64,000 nt of DNA from an uncultured Anaeromassilibacillus sp. (GCA_930987725.1 CAKNKY010000003.1:62001-126000); one strand, 5' to 3'; positions 31,300 through 40,971 are shown, counted from the stretch's first letter. The notes: a model not told the origin generated them from the letters alone. Numbers and translations: made by a program.

Positions 31300-32451
31300 G
31301 TGAGAAAGGACAATATCCATTACCTTGACCTGTTTTCTGGCATCGGCGGGTTCCGGGAAGGGCTCAGCAGGGCAGGAGGTTTTGCCTGCATGGGCCATTG
31401 TGAAATTGACAAATACGCAGACAAAAGCTACCGCGCGCTGTTTGACACGAAGGGAGAGTGGTTTTGCAGCGACATCCGAAAAGCCGATCCAAAAGAGATC
31501 CCCGCCTTTGACCTGCTCTGCGCCGGATTCCCCTGCCAGCCCTTTTCCATCGCCGGAAATCTGGGCGGATTTTCCGATGCAAGAGGGACCCTGTTCTTTG
31601 AAATTGCCCGGCTGGCTGAAGCCCGGAAGCCTGCGTATCTGCTGCTTGAAAACGTTTCCAACCTGCTTTCTCATGACAGCGGCCGGACGTTTGCGGCCAT
31701 CCTCCATGCGCTGGACGGACTGGGGTATGGTGTGGAGTGGCAGGTGCTCAACAGCAAAGATTTCGGCGTCCCCCAGTCCCGCAAAAGGCTGTACCTTATC
31801 GGATATCTTGATGAAAGATGCCGGGGAAAAATATTTCCTTTCCCCGAAGCAGCAGGAACGTCTCCTGTGCAGGTCTGCCCCGGAGCGCAGGGGGAGCGCG
31901 TCTATTCCCCGGAAGGGGTGAGCTGCACCCTGACATCAGGCGCGGGCGGGTTTGGCGGGAACACCGGACTCTACGCGCAGGGCCTTCCCATCAGGAGCGA
32001 TACAAAAGCCGGATACCAAACGGCATATCCCGGCGACAGTGTCCGACTGTCCTACCCCACCACGGACGAAAAGCGTGGCAGGGTGGGGACACAGATCGCC
32101 CATACGCTCACCACATCAGCCGATCAGGGCGTCCTGTGCTGTGTGGATCTCAACGAAAGCCCGGAATGGACGGACTATGCCCGGTGCCTGACCGCCAAAC
32201 AGAACAGCGGAATCCATCATCATAAACGGGAAGCGTCCGGCGTGTGGGACGGGGTGCGCATCCGCCGTCTTACGCCGCGGGAATGTCTGCGATTGCAGGG
32301 CTGGACAGATGATCGGATCGACCTTGTTCTTCCAATTCAGTCGGACGCGCAGCTGTACAAACAGGCCGGCAACGGCGTGACCGTCAATGTGGTGGAAGCC
32401 ATCGGGAAACGACTGGCCGCCTGCCACCGGGAGGTGAGAGGAATCGCTTGA
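31300..32451 (+). CDS. DNA (cytosine-5) methyltransferase
   Basis: Encodes 383 aa from GTG 31300. Motif I is YLDLFSGIGGFREGL at the N terminus, motif IV is FPCQPFSIAG with catalytic C79, motif VI is LLLENV, motif VIII is GVPQSRKRLYLIGY, and motifs IX/X (RRLTPRECLRLQG and QAGNGVTVNVVEAIG) close the fold, so it is complete. The target-recognition region (about 185-300) holds SCTLTSGAGGFGG-like sequence. It transfers methyl from SAM to cytosine. No restriction enzyme gene is adjacent, so it is an orphan that probably protects the element's DNA in new hosts. Confidence 0.92.
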   Translation: MRKDNIHYLDLFSGIGGFREGLSRAGGFACMGHCEIDKYADKSYRALFDTKGEWFCSDIRKADPKEIPAFDLLCAGFPCQPFSIAGNLGGFSDARGTLFFEIARLAEARKPAYLLLENVSNLLSHDSGRTFAAILHALDGLGYGVEWQVLNSKDFGVPQSRKRLYLIGYLDERCRGKIFPFPEAAGTSPVQVCPGAQGERVYSPEGVSCTLTSGAGGFGGNTGLYAQGLPIRSDTKAGYQTAYPGDSVRLSYPTTDEKRGRVGTQIAHTLTTSADQGVLCCVDLNESPEWTDYARCLTAKQNSGIHHHKREASGVWDGVRIRRLTPRECLRLQGWTDDRIDLVLPIQSDAQLYKQAGNGVTVNVVEAIGKRLAACHREVRGIA

Positions 32452-32452
32452 C

Positions 32453-33406
32453 TTGCGGGATCAGTTTTTCGGCTGTGAGATCGAGATGACGGGGCTGACT
32501 CGCCAGCAGGCCGCAGGGGCGTTGGCCACTCTGTTCGGTACCACCGCCGTCCATACTTCTTCTCCCAGAGCCTACGATCCATGGGAGGTTACAGACAACG
32601 ACGGAAAGGCCTGGCGGTTTGTCAAGGATTCCAGCATCCGTCCGGAGCACCGGGAGAGGGGACGACTGGTTTCCGCTTCTGATCTCTATAAGGTGGAGAT
32701 GAACTCTCCCAAGCTGGAATACAGTGAGATGGGGAAGCTGCAGGAGGCGGTACGCGCTTTGCGCCGGGCCGGAGCTTTGGTTAATTCCTCCTGCGGGATG
32801 CATGTCCACGTGGATGCTTCCAGGCACACACCGCAAAGCCTGAAAAACGCCCTGTCCATCATGTACTCCAAGGAGGACATCCTGTTCAAGGCCCTCAAGG
32901 TCAACGAGAACCGGGTGGAACGCTGGTGCAAGAAAGTAAACGAGGACAAACTGCAGAAAATCCGAAAGCTTCCGCCTGGTGCAGAAATGAGGAAAATGAA
33001 GGAATTGTGGTATTCAGACACCAGTGAAAGCCCCAGCTTTCATTACAACGAGACGCGGTACTACGCTTTGAACCTTCATTCGGTGTTCTACCGCGGCACA
33101 CTGGAATGGCGGTGTTTTGAAAGCACGCTCCATGCCGGGGAGGTGCGGGCGAATATTACGCTGGCGCTGGCCATCTCCGCGCAGGCGATCAACCAGAAAC
33201 GGACGGTGATGCGAAAAACGGAGATTACCGAAAACCCGGCGTTCACGTTCCGTACCTTCCTGCTCCGTCTCGGCCTTATCGGCCCGGAATTCAAGAATGT
33301 GCGGAAAAACCTGCTGAAGAATCTCCCCGGCGATAAGGCGTGGCGGTACGACAAATCCCTGTACCCCAGTCTGAATCAGAGACGAAATGAAAGGAATGAG
33401 AGGTGA
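32453..33406 (+). CDS. Amidoligase-family protein
   Basis: Encodes 317 aa from TTG 32453 (GAGAGGA upstream), one base after the methyltransferase stop. The N terminus FGCEIEMTGLTRQQAAGAL is the substrate strand of the COOH-NH2 ligase (amidoligase_2) fold, which resembles glutamine synthetase and gamma-glutamylcysteine ligase. SSCGMHVHVD at about 115 gives the metal/ATP histidines, and YYALNLHS with GTLEWRCFEST at about 205-225 supplies the Asn and Glu motifs. Such enzymes are thought to form amide bonds on peptides with ATP. The gene overlaps the GGCT gene by four bases, a pairing noted before in comparative genomics. Confidence 0.8.
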   Translation: MRDQFFGCEIEMTGLTRQQAAGALATLFGTTAVHTSSPRAYDPWEVTDNDGKAWRFVKDSSIRPEHRERGRLVSASDLYKVEMNSPKLEYSEMGKLQEAVRALRRAGALVNSSCGMHVHVDASRHTPQSLKNALSIMYSKEDILFKALKVNENRVERWCKKVNEDKLQKIRKLPPGAEMRKMKELWYSDTSESPSFHYNETRYYALNLHSVFYRGTLEWRCFESTLHAGEVRANITLALAISAQAINQKRTVMRKTEITENPAFTFRTFLLRLGLIGPEFKNVRKNLLKNLPGDKAWRYDKSLYPSLNQRRNERNER

Positions 33407-33906
33407 GTCCCATCGACAGAAAATTGTATTTTGCCTATGGCTCCAACATGAACGACGAACAGATGGCCTTCCGCTGCCCCGATGCGGAGGCGGTCGGAAC
33501 CGTCCGTCTGGAAGGATACCGTCTTGCCTTTTGCGGAAAGGGAGGGCGCGGAGTCGCCACGATCCTGCCGGAAGCAGGCAGCCATGTGGATGGGGTTTTA
33601 TGGCACATTTCGGCCGCAGATGAAAAAAGTCTGGATCGCTATGAGGGGTACCCCTTTCTGTACACAAAGGAAACGCTGCCGGTCAGCTGCAAAGATGGGT
33701 CTGAGGTTTCTGTCATGGCTTATGTGATGACCGCTCCTTCCAGAGACATCCCGGCCAAGCCCTCCCCTTCCTATCTCAATGGAATTCTGGAAGGATGCCG
33801 CCAGCACGGCGTCAATGGCCGCCCGATTTTGGACGCTGCCTTCCAATCAGCTAAAGCTCAGTTTCTCGCTCCCGCTCCGAAAAAGCAGCGCGGGCAGGAG
33901 CGTTAG
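33403..33906 (+). CDS. Gamma-glutamylcyclotransferase-like (GGCT/AIG2) protein
   Basis: Encodes 167 aa from GTG 33403, with AAAGGA seven bases upstream. The family start LYFAYGSNMN is clear, with YGSN forming the substrate loop; the catalytic Glu is the one in DRYEGYPFLY (about residue 83). By family it cleaves gamma-glutamyl amides with release of 5-oxoproline, or cyclises gamma-glutamylamines. Its coupling to the amidoligase suggests opposing steps: one makes and one removes an isopeptide or gamma-glutamyl link. The substrate is unknown. Confidence 0.82.
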   Translation: MSPIDRKLYFAYGSNMNDEQMAFRCPDAEAVGTVRLEGYRLAFCGKGGRGVATILPEAGSHVDGVLWHISAADEKSLDRYEGYPFLYTKETLPVSCKDGSEVSVMAYVMTAPSRDIPAKPSPSYLNGILEGCRQHGVNGRPILDAAFQSAKAQFLAPAPKKQRGQER

Positions 33907-33917
33907 GAGGGAAAATT

Positions 33918-34748
33918 GTGAAAATGAAACTATGCGCCCTGCTGGCCTGCCTGGCGGTGTTCAGCACCGGTATGGCCGTGCCGGCTGCCGTGGACCGGCA
34001 GAACGACGGGCAAACCATCACAAAAACGTATGAACTGGCCCCGGATGAGAACCCGGAACTCCTCATCGAAGAACCGTTTGAGCAGGACGGCCTCTGCTAC
34101 GAGTACGCGCAGATGACGGGAGAACCTGTGGAAACAACGGAAAGCAAGACAATTTCGCAGACCGTCACGGTGGAATCCCAGAGCACGGAGACGGAAGAAA
34201 ATCTTGCATTGCTGGCTGGCTCCATCCCCTACGAGGCAGACGGGTATGCAGGCACGCTGACGCTGCTTCCCGCCTCCGTCCATACGGAAGCGAAGGGATA
34301 CGCCACCCGTTCCTACACGGTGTCGGAGACCCGCACCTACCCGGATCTGGCGTACAACGACCCGTCCCTGATCCCGCAGACGGTGCAGAAAGACGGGCTG
34401 ATCCTCACGCTGTCCGGTGTGACCTGGAAAGGCACAGGAGGCACCGGGGCAAATGGATCGTTGATTCCGACCAGTTACACCGCTACCGCCAGCTATTCCG
34501 GGACGGGAAGCACCCGGTATGCAACCGGCTACCTGACGACGGCAGACTATGCGGGGACTGTCTCAAAAACGGAAACACAAAAGATCATATATGAAGTCGA
34601 GTACCGCGGGACGCCCATCCCGGAACCCGAACCGCAGGAGAAGAATACCGCTCTTCCCATCTGGATTCCAATCAGCACGGGGGCCATGCTGCTCGGTGGC
34701 GGGGTAACCGGAGCCGTTCTGGCGGTGCGGAAAAGGAGGAAAATTTAA
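33918..34748 (+). CDS. Secreted membrane-anchored protein of the conjugation surface module
   Basis: Encodes 276 aa from GTG 33918 (AGGAGGG upstream). A signal peptide (LCALLACLAVFSTGMAVPAA) is followed by a Thr/Ser/Glu-rich extracellular region with repeated VTVESQSTETEE-like and SYTVSETRTYPDLAYND-like segments. A PEPEPQEK linker and one helix (PISTGAMLLGGGVTGAVLAV) follow, then KRRK, so it is a single-pass type I membrane protein. It lies four bases before the sortase gene. It is likely part of the cell-contact apparatus, but no named family is recognised. Confidence 0.7.
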   Translation: MKMKLCALLACLAVFSTGMAVPAAVDRQNDGQTITKTYELAPDENPELLIEEPFEQDGLCYEYAQMTGEPVETTESKTISQTVTVESQSTETEENLALLAGSIPYEADGYAGTLTLLPASVHTEAKGYATRSYTVSETRTYPDLAYNDPSLIPQTVQKDGLILTLSGVTWKGTGGTGANGSLIPTSYTATASYSGTGSTRYATGYLTTADYAGTVSKTETQKIIYEVEYRGTPIPEPEPQEKNTALPIWIPISTGAMLLGGGVTGAVLAVRKRRKI

Positions 34749-34751
34749 AAG

Positions 34752-35492
34752 ATGAAAGGAAAAAAGCTTTGTTCCGTCCTGGCTGCGCTGTGCCTGGCGG
34801 TGGGCGGCGCGCTCCCGGTCTCGGCCGCCGCGCGCTCACAAAATTCAGCTGTGTTTGAAGCGGAGAAATACGCCTTCTATTATCCCGCCTCGGATGCGCA
34901 GCTTCTCCACGACGGTCATGGAAACTTCACCGTTTCGGGTTTGACCGGTGGCGCCATTTCGTCCGACGACCATTTCACCACGGTCATCACTCCCGAAACG
35001 GGTTCCGGCGGACTGGCGATCAACTCGTCCGGATACCCTGTCTCCCCTTCCTCCTGGCAGGGCACAGCGTCTTCCGGCAGCACGGCAGGCAGCGTTACAA
35101 TATTTACAGCGCCGGAGGGAAGTCAGTTCGGCACACTGACCATGCGGGGACGGTGCATCAAAGTGTTTGAAGGAACAACCGACAGCAATCTTCTCCGTGG
35201 TGCGGGACATTTCACAGGGACCAGCACATGGGACGGAAATGTCTGTTTTGCCGGTCACAACCGGGGCCCCAACGCATGGTTTTCAGATCTCATCAGCCTG
35301 TCCGCCGGCGAGCAGATCACCTATCAGACTCCGCTCGGCGTGAGGATATATCAGGTAACGGGTACGCGCATCGTTTCCGTGAACGACCTTTCCCCCTTGA
35401 CCGGATCGGCGGAAAACCAGCTTACCCTTGTCACCTGCGTTGCCAACCGGCCGGATGTGCGGTTGATTGTGACGGCGAAGCAGGTGCTTTAA
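34752..35492 (+). CDS. Sortase-family transpeptidase
   Basis: Encodes 246 aa. A signal peptide (about 1-25) is followed by a domain whose second half has the sortase triad: H169 in CFAGHNRG, C229 in LTLVTCVANRP and R237 in VRLIV. Loop features (NAWFSDLISLSAGEQITYQT, VRIYQVTG) fit class D/E-like enzymes. No second membrane anchor is seen, so it may be released after cleavage or held by the signal helix. Position between two surface-protein genes says it attaches or polymerises the adhesin at 35571. Confidence 0.8.
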   Translation: MKGKKLCSVLAALCLAVGGALPVSAAARSQNSAVFEAEKYAFYYPASDAQLLHDGHGNFTVSGLTGGAISSDDHFTTVITPETGSGGLAINSSGYPVSPSSWQGTASSGSTAGSVTIFTAPEGSQFGTLTMRGRCIKVFEGTTDSNLLRGAGHFTGTSTWDGNVCFAGHNRGPNAWFSDLISLSAGEQITYQTPLGVRIYQVTGTRIVSVNDLSPLTGSAENQLTLVTCVANRPDVRLIVTAKQVL

Positions 35493-35570
35493 AACAGGCT
35501 CGTGCACCGCACAGCCTGTTTTTTTACGCCCATTTTTCACAAACCACTTTTATTGCAGAAAGGAGACGCC

Positions 35571-38500
35571 ATGAAACAGCCATTCAAAATCCGCCTGCGG
35601 CGCGCGGCAGCATCCGTACTGGCGGTAACCACACTGGTATCTCAGCCCATCTTGGGGAATGTGGCCTATGCTGCGGAACCAAAATCCACAGGCTACCCCG
35701 TAAAAGTAGCCGAACAGAATCCGTTTGACGGCCTGTACACCTCCAAGCACAGTACAAAGATTTCCGACTATAACGCCAACGTCATGGAGGTGGAAATCTC
35801 CGGCGAAAAGTATCTGGCCTACTGCCTGAACCCCAACCGATACGGCTCCGACAATGTGAGCGGCGGCGCCGTCGGCAGCTCCGGATACAGCGTTCAGGCC
35901 TACGATCTGGATGACCCGGCCCTGCAGAGCGTGCCGGATTTCCAGCTGGACCAGAGCATCCTGCTCGCCATGCAGGGCGTCATTGCTTCCGGCGGCTATA
36001 CCGGGGGCGGAGACGCTGCCGCCGGAAAGCTCATGGATCCTTACGATGCTTCCCGCCCCCTGTACAAGGATCACCTGCAGGCGTATGCCGTCACGAAATA
36101 CGCCATGTGGAGTCTGGCGTCCGGCTGGTACGGCCCGGACTGGAAGGTCTATTCCGGCTCCTCCTACAAGCCGCAGGACAATGCCTATCTTCTGCAGTCG
36201 CTGACCAACATCATCGGCTGGGGAACGAACTGGAAAGAGTTCAATGATGAGAACCTCTATGTCAACCCCATGGACTACGACAGCGATGGCGACGTCTGGA
36301 CGGAGGATCCGGATACAGGAGAACGGTATGTGGAGTTTCAGGTGATCACCGGCAAGACAGGCGACAACCGGGGCCACGTCAGTCTCGGCAAAGAGTATAC
36401 CGTCACGCCGGGTTCTTCCCTGCCCGCCGGTTTCCATCTGGAAAAGACGGATGGCACCCGCATCACGGGAAGCACCACTCTGTGCGGCGCGGTGTCCAGC
36501 TCCTACGGCAGCGAAGACAAATTCCGTCTGGTCGCCGAAGCGGGGACGGAGCTCTCTGCGCTTGGGAAGGATGCCGTCGTGGCGAGCGTCAGCACAGAGA
36601 TCGAAGCCTTTGCGCTGAAATACGGCGTGGCCATCCCGCCTGCCGGGTACAGCAAGGTGCAGAACTACGCACTCATCCCGGAAAACACATGGAAGCAGGT
36701 TTCCGCGGATGTCAAACTCTCCGTGGAAGCTCCTGAATCGTCCTATTCCTTCCGGATCCAGAAGGTGGACGGCAGCACCGCTCTTTCCGGCGCGGAATTC
36801 CGTGTGGAGAGCGCGGACGGCAGCGAGACATACGACGTCACGACGCCCTCTTCCGGCATTGTTACCGTCAACGTGAAGAAACCCGGGACTTTCTATGTCA
36901 AGGAAATGAAAGCCCCATCCGGCTACTCGCTGGACAGCACCCGGTATTCCGTCAACGTGGAGGACGGCGGCAAGAACGTACTCCTGACTGTCGAAAACAG
37001 CAAGGACGCGGGCCTCAAGATCTTCAAGTACGACGCGAACACGGACGAGCCCCTGTCCGGTGCGGTGTTCACCGTGACAAACATTGGCACCGGCTGGAGC
37101 ACGGACGTGACGACGGGCGATACGGGTCTTGCCGTTCTCTCCAATCTGGAACCGGGTGACTACCGAATTGAGGAAAAAACGCCCCCGGCCGGCTATCTGC
37201 CCGCCGAAAACCCGGTGCAGACCATCAAGCTGGAAGCAGACACCGTTGGACAGGTGGTCTACAAGAACGAGCCGATTAACGGCACCGTAAAAATTATTAA
37301 GACGGCGGAAAACGACGGCGACCCCCTTGCGGGCGTCACCTTTGAAATTCGCCGCCGTGATGGCGCGGAGCAGTGGAGCGTGACCACGGACGAGGACGGC
37401 GTTGCGGAGATTGAGCTGCCCGCCGACTGGTACACCATCACCGAAACTGATGCGCCGAAGAATGTGCAGATCGATCCGACTCCCCATTCTATCGAACTGA
37501 AACCCGGTGAAACTTACGAACTGCGCCTGACTAATATTTTGAAAAAGCAGCTCGTCATAGAAAAACGGGACAGTAAGACGAATGAACTTGTTCCCGGCAT
37601 GATCTTCCGCATGGAATCGCCGGAAGGCGACCTGTACGGCGACGGCAACTGCGGCCGCGGCGAGGGCATTTATCAGACGGACGAAAACGGACGCATCGAA
37701 TTCGACAACATGGAAACCGGCGCCACGTGGAAGATCACCGAGATCGAAGCGCCGGCCGGCTATGTGCTGAACCCGACGCCGCAGACCGTGAAAATTGTCA
37801 ACGACGTGACTACCGTTACCATCCGCAACGATCAGAAGCCGGGCCTGCGCCTGACAAAGATTGACGCGGACACCCGCAAGCCGGTTATGGGCGCGAAGTT
37901 CACCTTCACCATCCCCGGCACGACCACCACCTACACCCGTGTGACGGACAACAACGGCGTCATCTTCCTGGAAGACCTGGACGTCACCTCCATCGTCATT
38001 CAGGAGATTGAACCGGCCCCCGGCTACATCGCCAACGATACGCCCATGACGGTGCAGCTCGTTCCCAACGAGCGCGTGGACGTTGTGTTCGAAAACACCT
38101 CCAAACCGGGGCTGCGCCTGATCAAGATCGACCAGGACGGCAATCCGGTGGAGGGCGTTGTCATCAAGGTGAGCCACGCGGACGGCACTGTAGTAGGCGA
38201 ATATACCACTGATGAAACCGGTATCATCTATATCGGCAATCTCGCGGCCGGAACCTACGACGTGCAGGAAATCTCCGCGCCCCCGCAGTACGTCATCGAC
38301 AGTACGGTTCACAAGGTAACGCTGGAGCCGGGCAAAATCGGGGAAATCACCCTGCGCAACCACATCAAGCCGACGCTGCGCATTGTCAAGATCGACAGCG
38401 TGACGAAAGGCCCCATCGAGGGCGTAACCTTTGAGGTGCGCGTCACCGACGGCCAGAAGATCGGCGATTACACCACGGACGAAAACGGTGAGATTTTCAT

Positions 38501-40826
38501 TGCCAATCTCTCCGCAGGTACGAATTACACCATTCGCGAAACAAAGACTCTGCCGGGTTATATCCTGGACGAAACGCCGAAGCAGGTAACGCTGAAGGAA
38601 AACGAGGTTACGACGGTCCAGTTTGAGAATAAGGCGAAGTCGCCGGTCTACATCCTCAAGCTGGACAGCGAGACGGGCGAAGGCGTCCCCGGCGTGACGT
38701 TCCGCGTCACCATGGCGGACGGCTCCCTGGTGGACGAGGTAACCACCGACACCGCGGGCCGCGCCACGCTAACCAATGTGCCAGCCGGTTCTATCACCGT
38801 GACCGAGATCCGCGTCCCTGACGGCTATGTGCTGGACAGCACGCCGCAGACCAAGCTGGTTGACGGCGAGAACCCCGTTACCTTTACCTTCTACAACAAG
38901 CCGTTTGGCAATTTGCTTATCAAGAAGCTGAACGCAGAAACGCAGAATCCCCTCTCCGGCGCAATGTTCAAGGTCACCACCGCCGACGGTACGCTCGTTG
39001 GCGGCCGCTACACCAGCGGCGCGGACGGCACGGTGCTTGTCTCCGGCCTTGACCCGAACCAGACCTATATCGTGACGGAGACCAGAGCGCCTGCCGGATT
39101 TGAAATCTCCGAAAGCTCAAAGACCATCACAGTCAAGCCCGGCGAGACGGTGGAACTGGTGTTCGAGGACAAGCGCATCGAAGAATTTACCATTCGTAAG
39201 GCCGGCAGCGACGGCAAGCCGATCGGCGGCGTTACTTTTGTTGTTTCCACGCTGGCGGGTGCAGAGGTAGCCAGAGTGACCACCGGTGCGGACGGCCTGG
39301 CCGTGCTGACCGGTATCCAGCCGGGCAGCTACAAGGTGCAGGAAATTTCCGTGCCGGACGGTGTGATTCTCGACCCGACGCCCCAGACGGTGGAGGTTGT
39401 GGCCGGGAAACCCACCACGCTGACCTTCGTCAACGACTATGAAGGCGGTCTGAAAATTGTCAAGACGGTGGAGCAGACCGGCGAGCCGCTTGAAGGCGTG
39501 ACCTTCCGCATTGAAAAACCGGACGGCGGGTTGATTGGCGAATATACAACGGATGAGCAGGGACAGATTTTTGTGTCTCTCGAACCGCAGACGGTCGTCG
39601 TACGGGAAATCTCCGCACCGGATGGCTACTCCGTCGATTCCACGCCTCGGACCGTGGAAATTAAAGCAAACGATGTGACTACAATCACCTATAAGAATGA
39701 ACGCCTCAACGGCATCCGCATCCGCAAGGTGGATGCCGATACGGGCAGGGGCATCTACGGTGTGCGGATCATGATCACCGATGAAAACAACGACGTAGTC
39801 GGTGTGTACACGACGGATCATCAGGGGTATATCGAAATCGACAGGGAGCTGCCGGACGGCATCTATTATCTCGAAGAGATCGAGGCCGCACCGGGGTATG
39901 ACCTCGACAAGGTCGTGAAGCGCATCCGGATTGAAAACGGGAAAACGAAGGTCATTGTGTGGGAGAATGTCCGCGAGAAAGGTCAAATCCAGATTCTGAA
40001 AACCTCAGCGGACGCGAACCTCATCACGGGCCAGCCCGCCGGGAGCCGGCTGGAGGGCGCAGTGTTTGAGATCGCCCGCGCGGATACGGATCTGGTGGTC
40101 GGGTACATGGTGAGCGACTACCGCGGCGTGGCGGCGTCCGAGCCGCTTCCGCTGGGCCGTTATGTGGTACGGGAGGTCACGCCGCCGGCATTTTACCAAC
40201 TGAATCCGCAAACATTTACGGTAGAACTGAAAGTGCAGAACGACATTGTCCGGGTGGAAGTGCAGAATGCCAGCGCGCAGATTTCGACCAGCGTGAAGAA
40301 ATCCGGCAATACCGTCGTCGTTCCCGGCCAGCAGATGCGGTATGACTTCTCCGACATCTGCAACTTGTCCAATGTGCCTCTGGAGAACTTCTACTGGCAC
40401 GACGAACTGCCCGGCTCCGTGCGGCTGAATGTGATTCACACCGGCACCTGGTCGCAGCCGGGACTTTCCTACAGTGTCACCTACCGCACCAACAAAAATT
40501 CGTCCTACCGCACGCTTGCTTCCGGGCTGTTGTCCACACAGTCGTATGATCTGGACTGCACCCCTTCAAAGCTGGGGCTGGCGGCAGACGAATATGTTAC
40601 CGACTTCCGCTTCGAGTTCGGCACGGTGCAGCCCGGCTTCCGGGAACAGGACAAGCCGATGATCCTGGTCACGGTAAATCAGGGATTGTTGAACGGGCAT
40701 CGCTTTGCCAACCGCACCGACGTAGGAGGACAGTACGGCGGCAAGTGGTTCACCAGCAGCTTCACCTGGGTGACGGAGGTTTCCGCGCCCACACCGGTGC
40801 TGGAATATCCGAAAACCGGGTATTAA
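35571..40826 (+). CDS. Giant thioester/Cna-B repeat adhesin (SpaA-like)
   Basis: Encodes 1751 aa from ATG 35571 (AAAGGAGA upstream). Signal peptide about 1-35. The N-terminal domain resembles a thioester domain, with C85 in YLAYCLNPN and the partner motif at 174-179 reading TKYAMW where TQxAxW is usual. From about residue 400, thirteen Cna-B/SpaA-type repeats of ~88 residues follow, each starting K(I/V)xK and carrying the E of (V/I)xExxxPxGY for lysine-asparagine isopeptide bonds. A distinct ~190-residue C-terminal domain ends VLEYPKTGY, a sortase-like motif at the very end with no membrane helix. It is a long stalk probably used to hold recipient cells during mating. The reading frame is intact. 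Confidence 0.85.
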   Translation: MKQPFKIRLRRAAASVLAVTTLVSQPILGNVAYAAEPKSTGYPVKVAEQNPFDGLYTSKHSTKISDYNANVMEVEISGEKYLAYCLNPNRYGSDNVSGGAVGSSGYSVQAYDLDDPALQSVPDFQLDQSILLAMQGVIASGGYTGGGDAAAGKLMDPYDASRPLYKDHLQAYAVTKYAMWSLASGWYGPDWKVYSGSSYKPQDNAYLLQSLTNIIGWGTNWKEFNDENLYVNPMDYDSDGDVWTEDPDTGERYVEFQVITGKTGDNRGHVSLGKEYTVTPGSSLPAGFHLEKTDGTRITGSTTLCGAVSSSYGSEDKFRLVAEAGTELSALGKDAVVASVSTEIEAFALKYGVAIPPAGYSKVQNYALIPENTWKQVSADVKLSVEAPESSYSFRIQKVDGSTALSGAEFRVESADGSETYDVTTPSSGIVTVNVKKPGTFYVKEMKAPSGYSLDSTRYSVNVEDGGKNVLLTVENSKDAGLKIFKYDANTDEPLSGAVFTVTNIGTGWSTDVTTGDTGLAVLSNLEPGDYRIEEKTPPAGYLPAENPVQTIKLEADTVGQVVYKNEPINGTVKIIKTAENDGDPLAGVTFEIRRRDGAEQWSVTTDEDGVAEIELPADWYTITETDAPKNVQIDPTPHSIELKPGETYELRLTNILKKQLVIEKRDSKTNELVPGMIFRMESPEGDLYGDGNCGRGEGIYQTDENGRIEFDNMETGATWKITEIEAPAGYVLNPTPQTVKIVNDVTTVTIRNDQKPGLRLTKIDADTRKPVMGAKFTFTIPGTTTTYTRVTDNNGVIFLEDLDVTSIVIQEIEPAPGYIANDTPMTVQLVPNERVDVVFENTSKPGLRLIKIDQDGNPVEGVVIKVSHADGTVVGEYTTDETGIIYIGNLAAGTYDVQEISAPPQYVIDSTVHKVTLEPGKIGEITLRNHIKPTLRIVKIDSVTKGPIEGVTFEVRVTDGQKIGDYTTDENGEIFIANLSAGTNYTIRETKTLPGYILDETPKQVTLKENEVTTVQFENKAKSPVYILKLDSETGEGVPGVTFRVTMADGSLVDEVTTDTAGRATLTNVPAGSITVTEIRVPDGYVLDSTPQTKLVDGENPVTFTFYNKPFGNLLIKKLNAETQNPLSGAMFKVTTADGTLVGGRYTSGADGTVLVSGLDPNQTYIVTETRAPAGFEISESSKTITVKPGETVELVFEDKRIEEFTIRKAGSDGKPIGGVTFVVSTLAGAEVARVTTGADGLAVLTGIQPGSYKVQEISVPDGVILDPTPQTVEVVAGKPTTLTFVNDYEGGLKIVKTVEQTGEPLEGVTFRIEKPDGGLIGEYTTDEQGQIFVSLEPQTVVVREISAPDGYSVDSTPRTVEIKANDVTTITYKNERLNGIRIRKVDADTGRGIYGVRIMITDENNDVVGVYTTDHQGYIEIDRELPDGIYYLEEIEAAPGYDLDKVVKRIRIENGKTKVIVWENVREKGQIQILKTSADANLITGQPAGSRLEGAVFEIARADTDLVVGYMVSDYRGVAASEPLPLGRYVVREVTPPAFYQLNPQTFTVELKVQNDIVRVEVQNASAQISTSVKKSGNTVVVPGQQMRYDFSDICNLSNVPLENFYWHDELPGSVRLNVIHTGTWSQPGLSYSVTYRTNKNSSYRTLASGLLSTQSYDLDCTPSKLGLAADEYVTDFRFEFGTVQPGFREQDKPMILVTVNQGLLNGHRFANRTDVGGQYGGKWFTSSFTWVTEVSAPTPVLEYPKTGY

Positions 40827-40917
40827 GCAGCAGGCTGAGCCTGCACGCAGGACGCGCCGCCCGGCCAAAACAGAAACCAGAGAACGGTAACGGCGCGTAA
40901 CAATACAAGAATTGCAT

Positions 40918-40958
40918 CAACGGGGAGGGGCCGCAGGGCTTCTCCCTGTTTTTATTTT
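40918..40958 (+). terminator. Intrinsic terminator after the adhesin gene
   Basis: ACGGGGAG and CTCCCTGT arms (one wobble) round a GC-rich loop, then TTTTTATTTTTT, about 95 bases after the adhesin stop and just before the next ribosome binding site. The rest of the 145-base gap holds nothing else obvious. Confidence 0.7.
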
Positions 40959-40971
40959 TTGGGGGGATGGA

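Noticed and set aside
33403..33414. ATC 33412 as another rare start codon, for the GGCT gene
   Set aside because: The in-frame GTG at 33403 has its own AAAGGA site at seven bases, so an ordinary start explains this gene.
35550..38363. A 937-codon open frame on the minus strand
   Set aside because: It is antisense to the Cna-B repeat adhesin; the repeats and GC bias keep the reverse frame open. It has no ribosome binding site and no plausible protein composition.
36770..40260. Regular ~265-base repeats
   Set aside because: They are the thirteen Cna-B domains of the adhesin gene, with low identity at the DNA level; not an array or a mobile repeat.
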